Assembly (NCBI GenBank): GCA_012512865.1
Contig: JAAZDH010000271.1
Coordinates: 1-10,220 of the forward strand
DNA length: 10,220 nucleotides
Direction of reading: 5' to 3'
DNA from: Clostridiaceae bacterium
GTDB lineage: Bacteria; Bacillota; Clostridia; Acetivibrionales; DUMC01
Position 1 is the first letter of the stretch. Every line of letters starts with the position of its first letter. Below are positions 6,151 to 10,220 of this stretch, piece by piece. The position numbers and the translations under genes are program-made. The notes under the pieces were generated by a model. The model worked only from the letters and a program-made list of their open reading frames with translations. It did not search any database and had not been told where the DNA came from.

Positions 6151-6480
6151 TGTCACGTGAATGAAATTGACGGGTATTCCTTGTTTCATATTCTATGCAC
6201 GGATTAAGGTGCATATATTTGTTACTAGGTAATTGTTACATGGAATGGTGCAGGGAGCTGCGCATATTCCCTGGCTTGTGAAACCGGGATTTATACAAGG
6301 AAGCCGGCTTTAATGGAATGAACCATGCATGGCCCGTGTGCGGAGCGTATGTAAATTATATACGCATATGTATATATGCGTATGATCGTGAGCAAAATAT
6401 GCTGACCAACATATGGAGGGCAACGTATGATCCATGTATAACGGGGCTAATGCGTGCATAGTTTTATGGAGGATATGTAT
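6151..6480. other. Palindrome-rich spacer before the CotS-like gene
   Basis: No gene is supported here. The stretch is unusually rich in short perfect palindromes: AAGCCGGCTT (6301-6310), CCATGCATGG (6323-6332) and the larger inverted repeat at 6360-6383. An imperfect hairpin CAGGGA...TCCCTG lies near 6250-6272, without a T-tract. A promoter was not identified; sporulation sigma-K elements were looked for and not found with both halves correctly spaced. Confidence 0.5.
6360..6383. promoter_or_regulatory. Perfect 10-bp inverted repeat with CGTATG half-sites, upstream of the CotS-like gene
   Basis: ATACGCATAT (6360-6369) and ATATGCGTAT (6374-6383) are perfect arms around GTAT. The word CGTATG recurs at 6346-6351, 6379-6384 and 6424-6429, and CGTATGATC twice. 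No T-tract follows, so it is not an intrinsic terminator. An operator or a structured leader is possible; the binding factor is unknown. Confidence 0.4.
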
Positions 6481-7467
6481 ATGCATGGATTGGAAAAAAG
6501 TATTACCGCACAGTACAAGATAGATATAAAAAACATTGTACCAGGCAGGGAAGGGTTTATAATAACAACTTCGCAGGGCAAATACCTGCTTAAGGAATCT
6601 AATCTTCACCCTGGCAGGATAAGATTTGTTCATGGCGCAAAGGAGCACTTGTACAATAACGGCTTTAAAAACCTGGACCGTTACCTTTGTACTGTCAAGG
6701 GCGAACCATATATCGTGTTCGATGAAAAATATCATACTTTATCCCGGTTGGCGGAAGGAAGGGTATGCAATTTTGGAAGCAGGGATGATGTCAGGAGTGC
6801 AGCCTGCTTGCTTGCACAATTGCATGCGGCTTCAAAGGGTTATGTACCTCCCGGTAACAGTCTTGCAAGGGATGAACTGGGGAAACTTCCCGGTGTATTC
6901 CACAGGAGATTAAGAGAAATAAAAAGAATGGAAAGAATGGCATCAAGGAGAAAAAGCCAGTTTGATCACATGTACCTGAAATATGCCGGTTATTTTTATG
7001 ATATGGGAAAGGAGGCACTGGATTATATTTTGAGCCCCCTTTACAACAAGCTTGTGGATGAAACAAGGAAAGAAGGCGCATTTTGTCATCATGATTTTAC
7101 CTACAGCAATATATATTTTACCGAAAATGGACCCATGGTTGTTAATTTTGATTATTGCTGTTTTGACCTCAAGGTTTATGATATATCGAATTTCATAAGG
7201 AGAAGGATGAGAAAATGTAATTGGGATATAAGTGAAGCAAAGGCTATCACTACCGTATACAGGAGTATGGAATCACTTTCCCCTGAGGATTTTTACGTGA
7301 TGAAAATAATCCTCCAGTTTCCGCAAAAGTTCTGGAGGGTGGCTAACAGGTATTACAACTCCAGGCGATCCTGGGCGGAAAGGGTGCTGACAAGGAAACT
7401 GGAGGAGGTAATCGAGGAGATTGAGCCGCATAAAAGATTTCTAGAGAATTATGAACTTATAATATAA
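6481..7467 (+). CDS. CotS-family spore coat protein with a kinase-like fold
   Basis: This 328-residue soluble protein resembles the CotS/CotI/YutH group of spore coat proteins, which share the aminoglycoside phosphotransferase/choline kinase fold. Visible elements are a lysine in GKYLLKES (Lys38), the catalytic-loop-like HHDFTYSN (203-210, giving His203, Asp205 and Asn210) and VVNFDYCCFDLKVYDISNF (220-238), where Asp224 takes the place of the metal-binding Asp. The start at 6481 is chosen because GGAGG at 6468-6472 lies eight bases upstream; in-frame starts at 6454, 6466 and 6475 overlap or crowd that site. It is followed by yabG on the same strand, fitting a mother-cell coat role. Whether it phosphorylates anything is unknown. 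A generic phosphotransferase is the alternative. Confidence 0.75.
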   Translation: MHGLEKSITAQYKIDIKNIVPGREGFIITTSQGKYLLKESNLHPGRIRFVHGAKEHLYNNGFKNLDRYLCTVKGEPYIVFDEKYHTLSRLAEGRVCNFGSRDDVRSAACLLAQLHAASKGYVPPGNSLARDELGKLPGVFHRRLREIKRMERMASRRKSQFDHMYLKYAGYFYDMGKEALDYILSPLYNKLVDETRKEGAFCHHDFTYSNIYFTENGPMVVNFDYCCFDLKVYDISNFIRRRMRKCNWDISEAKAITTVYRSMESLSPEDFYVMKIILQFPQKFWRVANRYYNSRRSWAERVLTRKLEEVIEEIEPHKRFLENYELII

Positions 7468-7631
7468 TTTTTTAATATAATTTTATATGCTTTTTTATAA
7501 AATCAACATGATTATTCCCTGTTAATTTAAATTCAAATCAAATGATTAGTTTTATTAAATTAACATGCTTTTACAAGTTGTTAACATAATTACACTGCTT
7601 TCACATATTCCCGCGTATTCACGATATGCAT

Positions 7632-7703
7632 ATATACACGCACATATTCGTGCACCTGTTCGCGCACCTATTCATACATATATTCATCCATACCATGCAT
7701 ACA
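7632..7703. repeat. Degenerate 12-base tandem repeats upstream of yabG
   Basis: Six consecutive 12-base units can be aligned from 7632 to 7703: ATATACACGCAC, ATATTCGTGCAC, CTGTTCGCGCAC, CTATTCATACAT, ATATTCATCCAT and ACCATGCATACA. A further related unit, ATATTCCCGCGT, lies at 7605-7616. The last unit is the weakest. One frame reads as a four-residue repeat (YIHA HIRA PVRA PIHT YIHP), but nothing indicates translation. Confidence 0.55.
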
Positions 7704-7767
7704 CTCGTATATTCACATTCGCGGCCCATTCACAGAATTACCCGTCATGCATATATATGATTATATA

Positions 7768-7798
7768 AACTTAGTTTTATTAAGTTATATCAACTTAA
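7768..7798. promoter_or_regulatory. Three alternating AACTTA/TAAGTT half-sites before yabG
   Basis: AACTTA (7768-7773), TAAGTT (7781-7786) and AACTTA (7792-7797) form two overlapping inverted repeats that share the middle arm. The right-hand pair is best: TTAAGTT-ATATC-AACTTAA, seven perfect base pairs. The cluster ends 22 bases before the yabG start. It could be an operator or two mutually exclusive RNA hairpins. Confidence 0.4.
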
Positions 7799-7819
7799 AC
7801 AATAAGTAGGGTGGGGAAA

Positions 7820-8698
7820 ATGGCAAATTTGAAAATAGGCGATATTGTTGCAAGAAAATCTTACGGGTATGATATTTTTTTCAAGGTGGTAGACATAAAA
7901 AATGACGGCAAGGAAAACATTATCACTCTTAAAGGTATAACATACAGGATACAGGCAGATGCGCCCGAATCGGACTTGATAGTGCAGCCGGATGCAAAAG
8001 TCAGGGAATATACCGAAAAGGTCAACAGGTACGCGGAAAAAAAGCTCAGGAGTGCAAAACTATATGCTCCAAGGCAGGCTTGGCCAAAAAAAGGATTTTA
8101 TAGAGATACTGCAAATGAGCCCACGGGAGGTTTCAAGAAAACGGGAAAGGTACTGCATATCGACGGAGATGAGGATTACCTTGAAACTTGCATGAGAGAA
8201 TATAAAAAGCGTAATATTGATGCATATGGAAAGCATATAGCCGAAAAAGAACAACCCCATTATATTTACAGGCTTCTGCAGGAATACAAGCCGGATATCC
8301 TGGTTTTGACGGGACATGACGGTGTTTCGAAAAAAGAAACCAATTACTCCAATGTTAATAGCTATATAAATTCGAAGTACTTCATAGAGGCGGTGAAAGA
8401 AGCCAGGAAATACAACCCGGACATGGATGGGCTGGTTATTTTTGCCGGGGCCTGCCAATCAATGTATGACGGCTTGATAAAAGCAGGCGCCAATTTTGCC
8501 AGTGCCCCGTACAGGGTGCTTATACATGCCCTTGATCCGGTCCTGGTAAGCGAAAAGCTTGCATTTGCATCGATAGACAAGACAATAACCCCGATGGATG
8601 TTATAAACAATACAATTACCGGTTCAAAAGGGATAGGGGGGCTTCAAACCCGTGGAAAATCAAGAAATGGGTATCCTAAAGAGCCGTATGGCAGCTAA
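7820..8698 (+). CDS. yabG: Sporulation-specific cysteine protease YabG
   Basis: This 292-residue protein matches YabG over its whole length (about 290 in B. subtilis). YabG is a mother-cell protease made late under sigma-K; in Bacillus it trims coat proteins such as SpoIVA and SafA, and in Clostridioides difficile it processes germination proteins. Residues 1-55 form the basic N-terminal part, with LKIGDIVARKSYGYDIFFKV at 4-23. The protease part begins near 108 with GKVLHIDGDEDYL (109-121). It contains VLTGHDG (162-168) and FAGACQSMYDGLI (208-220), giving His166 and Cys212 as the likely catalytic pair. The start at 7820 has AGGGTGGGG at 7808-7816; the in-frame GTG at 7811 lies inside that site. 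Its stop lies between the two copies of a 19-base-period repeat. Confidence 0.93.
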   Translation: MANLKIGDIVARKSYGYDIFFKVVDIKNDGKENIITLKGITYRIQADAPESDLIVQPDAKVREYTEKVNRYAEKKLRSAKLYAPRQAWPKKGFYRDTANEPTGGFKKTGKVLHIDGDEDYLETCMREYKKRNIDAYGKHIAEKEQPHYIYRLLQEYKPDILVLTGHDGVSKKETNYSNVNSYINSKYFIEAVKEARKYNPDMDGLVIFAGACQSMYDGLIKAGANFASAPYRVLIHALDPVLVSEKLAFASIDKTITPMDVINNTITGSKGIGGLQTRGKSRNGYPKEPYGS

Positions 8699-8714
8699 GA
8701 AGCCGTATAGCAGC
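8683..8714 (+). repeat. Direct repeat flanking the yabG stop codon
   Basis: GCCGTATGGCAGC (8683-8695) and GCCGTATAGCAGC (8702-8714) differ at one base and are 19 bases apart, with the TAA (8696-8698) just after the first copy. The first copy encodes the end of YabG (EPYGS); because the period is 19, the second is in another frame. A short slippage duplication is the simplest reading. Confidence 0.6.
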
Positions 8715-8741
8715 CGGAAAGGGATTTACAGGCATTTATGC

Positions 8742-8763
8742 ACGCTATTTTAGCTGTTTTTTT
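8742..8763 (+). terminator. Weak terminator-like hairpin after yabG
   Basis: GCTA (8744-8747) and TAGC (8751-8754) close on a three-base loop, extended by A8742-C8743 pairing with G8756-T8757 past one bulged T. A run of seven T follows (8757-8763). The stem is short, so efficiency is doubtful. Confidence 0.4.
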
Positions 8764-8839
8764 GAATACTATTTTTTGTGAAAATTGAAAAGTTTCTATA
8801 AGAAAAACGCGTCCTAAAGCCCGGTAAAATTTAGGGAGT

Positions 8840-8862
8840 TAAAGCAAGCTGCTTTTTTAAAT
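8840..8862 (+). terminator. Second terminator-like hairpin after yabG
   Basis: AAAGCA and TGCTTT (from about 8841 to 8855) form six base pairs around AGC, followed by TTTTAAATTATT. A second inverted repeat, CCTAAA (8813-8818) with TTTAGG (8830-8835), lies just before, so the two could form a double hairpin. It is a stronger candidate than the one at 8742 for ending the yabG transcript. Confidence 0.5.
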
Positions 8863-9051
8863 TATTTACCAAGAAGAAAAGGTGAAAATGCCGAGAATGC
8901 AGCATATATCCACATTATGTTGTGCATCTTTGCGCATGCATTTTTTTATGCATTTTTAGGATGACGTAAAAAAGAGATTCCTAAACAAGCCGATGGGGAT
9001 TGCTTGCATGCCTGGAGGAGGCAAGAGGATTTAAAAGAAGGAAATAAAATA
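8863..9051. other. Non-coding spacer downstream of yabG
   Basis: No supported gene. A 23-codon frame at 8888-8959 has only a poor GGTG before its ATG. ATGCAT-TTTTTT-ATGCAT (8936-8953) can form a small hairpin followed by TTTT. The segment near 9008-9030 contains GCCTGGAGGAGGC, a short hairpin holding a GGAGG but not followed by a start codon. Confidence 0.4.
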
Positions 9052-9333
9052 TTAATAGTAACCGAAATTTATATGAAGAGTAAAACTTAAGTAACCACCA
9101 AGAATAAGGTAATATTTATCTTCAATTACAACCATTATTTGATCTCTTCTTTTACCTGCAGGGCATTATTTACCGCCACTTTCTTTAATTTTGATAGGAG
9201 AAACACTTTCTACCTTATCATTGGTGGGCATTCCAGGGTTAGTTTTACTAAGTCCCCATGGGCGGGTATAATCCAAAAAGAGCATCTATTATAATTTTCC
9301 TGGTGTGATTTTAATTTGGATGCCTGAATAGAG
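9052..9333 (-). pseudogene. Possible minus-strand gene remnant with one frameshift and one stop
   Basis: On the minus strand an ORF of 39 codons (9285..9166) reads MLFLDYTRPWGLSKTNPGMP at its start. It continues in frame past a single TAA (9168..9166) for 37 more codons, including DQIMVVIEDKYYLILGGYLS, to a TAA at 9054..9052. Upstream in another frame, 9333 down to about 9280 reads LYSGIQIKITPGKIIIDALF. A one-base shift at the T5 run near 9275-9279 would join the two. The composition looks protein-like, but the ATG has no good ribosome binding site. I do not recognise the family. Chance open frames are a real alternative. Confidence 0.3.
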
Positions 9334-9469
9334 TCATATTGCTTATAGCAACTTTTCAGGTTGTAATGTAAATTTATGATTAACAAAAAGCTTTATAATT
9401 ATTATAATATAAGTAAATATAAGTAATAATATTACAGAATAGTTATTTACATTAAAAAATAGATAATTT

Positions 9470-9498
9470 TTGTATTAATACCAAACAGAAAATACTAT
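9470..9498 (+). promoter_or_regulatory. Candidate promoter of the lipoprotein gene
   Basis: TTGTAT (9470-9475) and TACTAT (9493-9498) are 17 bases apart. The -35 matches three of six and the -10 four of six positions, so it is weak. Transcription would begin near 9505, just before the upstream ORF at 9513. Confidence 0.35.
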
Positions 9499-9512
9499 AG
9501 CAAGGATGCACT

Positions 9513-9614
9513 ATGATTAAATTCTTATTAACATGTATACATGTTGCTATCTGCTTGTACATGATAGAAGGGGGAAATCAGTCATGGTCAGGAAATACCA
9601 AAGAAAAGCAATAA
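9513..9614 (+). CDS. Possible small upstream ORF overlapping the lipoprotein start
   Basis: A 33-codon frame starts at ATG 9513 with AAGGA at 9502-9506, six bases upstream. It begins MIKFLLTCIHVAICLYMIEG, a hydrophobic stretch, and ends at TAA 9612-9614, overlapping the lipoprotein gene in another frame by 31 bases. It could be a coupled leader peptide. It may equally be chance, since the sequence is short and also holds the palindrome at 9530-9545. Confidence 0.25.
   Translation: MIKFLLTCIHVAICLYMIEGGNQSWSGNTKEKQ
9530..9545. promoter_or_regulatory. Perfect 16-bp palindrome upstream of the lipoprotein gene
   Basis: AACATGTATACATGTT is fully self-complementary. A further TACATG lies about 20 bases downstream, close to the ribosome binding site. 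The site lies between the candidate promoter and the start codon, where a bound repressor would act as a roadblock. The cognate protein is unknown. Confidence 0.45.
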
Positions 9615-10220
9615 ACATTTTTTTGCTTGCAGCCATGTTGTTGGCAGCATTGACCAGCAGTTGCTCAGGCGACGATAAAGATTCTATAAAAGTTGACTAT
9701 GCAGCCCTTGAAAATATAAGGATAATTTCTGAAGGTTACTATGTTTTCCCACCGCCCGTAACATATGACATGCTTGATATTGAGGTTGACAGTTCAGGGT
9801 TGCTGTATATAGCCGATAAAGACAAGGTACTAAGAATAAATCCTGAAAAACAACAGTATGAAGAGTTCATAATAGGACTTGGTTATTGCAGAAAAATTTT
9901 GGTAGTCCAGGATAAATTTTTTATTTTGGATCAAGGTAATGAAAAAAGCATACTTAAGATATATAATTTAAAAGGCTCTATACTGAATGAGATCGAACTC
10001 GAATATAATGTAGTAAAGATGCAGCCCATTGACAGCAAAGGAGAGACAATAGCACTTCTTATTATTGACGAAAACCAGAATAAAAAAATAACCTTGCTGG
10101 AAACTGAAAGCAGGGAAATAACAAGCCTTGATTTTACCAACATAATAAGCTTTTGCACTTACCAAAAAAATAAACTATGCATTGTAACAAGAGGAGGTCC
10201 CTATACGCTCGAAATATATG
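9584..10220 (+). CDS. Lipoprotein with probable beta-propeller domain, 3' end outside the window
   Basis: The first 212 codons are present and the frame is open to the window edge. The start has AGGGGG at about 9569-9574. The N-terminus is a lipoprotein signal: basic KYQRKA, a hydrophobic core NIFLLAAMLLAAL (11-23), then TSSC with Cys27 as the likely lipidated residue. Threonine at -3 is less usual, but the context fits. After a linker, LDIEVDSSGLLYIADKDKVL and later VVQDKFFILDQGNEKSILKI resemble the four-strand blades of NHL/six-bladed propeller lipoproteins. The mature protein should be anchored outside the cell membrane. Ligand and partners are unknown. A possible overlapping upstream ORF and a 16-bp palindrome precede it. 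Confidence 0.8.
   Translation, partial: MVRKYQRKAINIFLLAAMLLAALTSSCSGDDKDSIKVDYAALENIRIISEGYYVFPPPVTYDMLDIEVDSSGLLYIADKDKVLRINPEKQQYEEFIIGLGYCRKILVVQDKFFILDQGNEKSILKIYNLKGSILNEIELEYNVVKMQPIDSKGETIALLIIDENQNKKITLLETESREITSLDFTNIISFCTYQKNKLCIVTRGGPYTLEIY

Larger units (their letters stand above)
7468..7819. other. Spacer between the CotS-like gene and yabG
   Basis: About 350 bases hold no supported gene. They contain an AT-only 8-bp hairpin just after the coat gene (7480-7487 with 7496-7503, no following T-tract), the 12-base repeat array and the AACTTA half-site cluster listed separately. An open frame at 7565-7768 has no ribosome binding site and mainly translates the repeats. Confidence 0.55.

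Noticed and set aside
7605..7703. CRISPR array
   Set aside because: The units are 12 bases, contiguous and degenerate, with no unique spacers and no cas genes nearby.
7565..7768. 67-codon plus-strand frame before yabG
   Set aside because: No ribosome binding site, the start lies in an AT-rich stretch, and the middle merely translates the 12-base repeats.
6151..7819. Sigma-K promoters before the coat gene and yabG
   Set aside because: Partial CATA-type words occur by chance in these AT-rich spacers, but none had the rest of the -10 and a correctly spaced AC element.
8888..8959. 23-codon frame downstream of yabG
   Set aside because: Only GGTG precedes the ATG, the peptide shows no recognisable pattern, and it overlaps a small T-rich hairpin.

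Overview
The window looks like chromosomal DNA of an anaerobic, endospore-forming Firmicute of the class Clostridia. The reasons are a four-subunit pyruvate:ferredoxin oxidoreductase operon, three sporulation-associated genes (bofA, a CotS-type coat gene, yabG), strong AAGGAGGT-type ribosome binding sites, AT-rich spacers, and intrinsic terminators. A genus cannot be assigned safely; an Acetivibrio/Ruminiclostridium-like relative is only a guess.

Layout. Positions 1-28 hold the first codons of a minus-strand gene that leaves the window. It has its own promoter and a leader hairpin that would bury its ribosome binding site. On the plus strand follow a YaaL-type (DUF2508) protein (286-666) and a short BofA (848-1042), a pair that sits behind recR in many Firmicutes. 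A consensus sigma-A promoter (1290-1318) drives porC-porD-porA-porB (1440-4481), which ends at a 17-bp-stem terminator (4592-4650). Next come a membrane glycosyltransferase of the GT39/ArnT type (4795-6150), a CotS-family kinase-fold spore coat protein (6481-7467) and the sporulation protease YabG (7820-8698). A spacer of about 0.9 kb follows, holding two terminator-like hairpins and a possible minus-strand gene remnant (9052-9333). The window ends inside a lipoprotein with a probable beta-propeller (from 9584).

How the genes fit together. The por operon is central energy metabolism: oxidative decarboxylation of pyruvate to acetyl-CoA with reduction of ferredoxin. Much of the rest points to sporulation: BofA restrains pro-sigma-K processing in the mother cell, while CotS-like proteins and YabG act late on the spore coat. 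The glycosyltransferase between them could modify a surface or spore polymer, but only position suggests this.

No mobile element, CRISPR array, tRNA or rRNA was seen, and I found no convincing new multi-gene system. The less ordinary signals lie in the spacers: the SD-sequestering leader at 29-98, in-frame 24-nt repeats after porB, a 12-nt repeat array and a triple half-site before yabG, a 16-bp palindrome with an overlapping upstream ORF before the lipoprotein, and a BofA lacking its first membrane helix.
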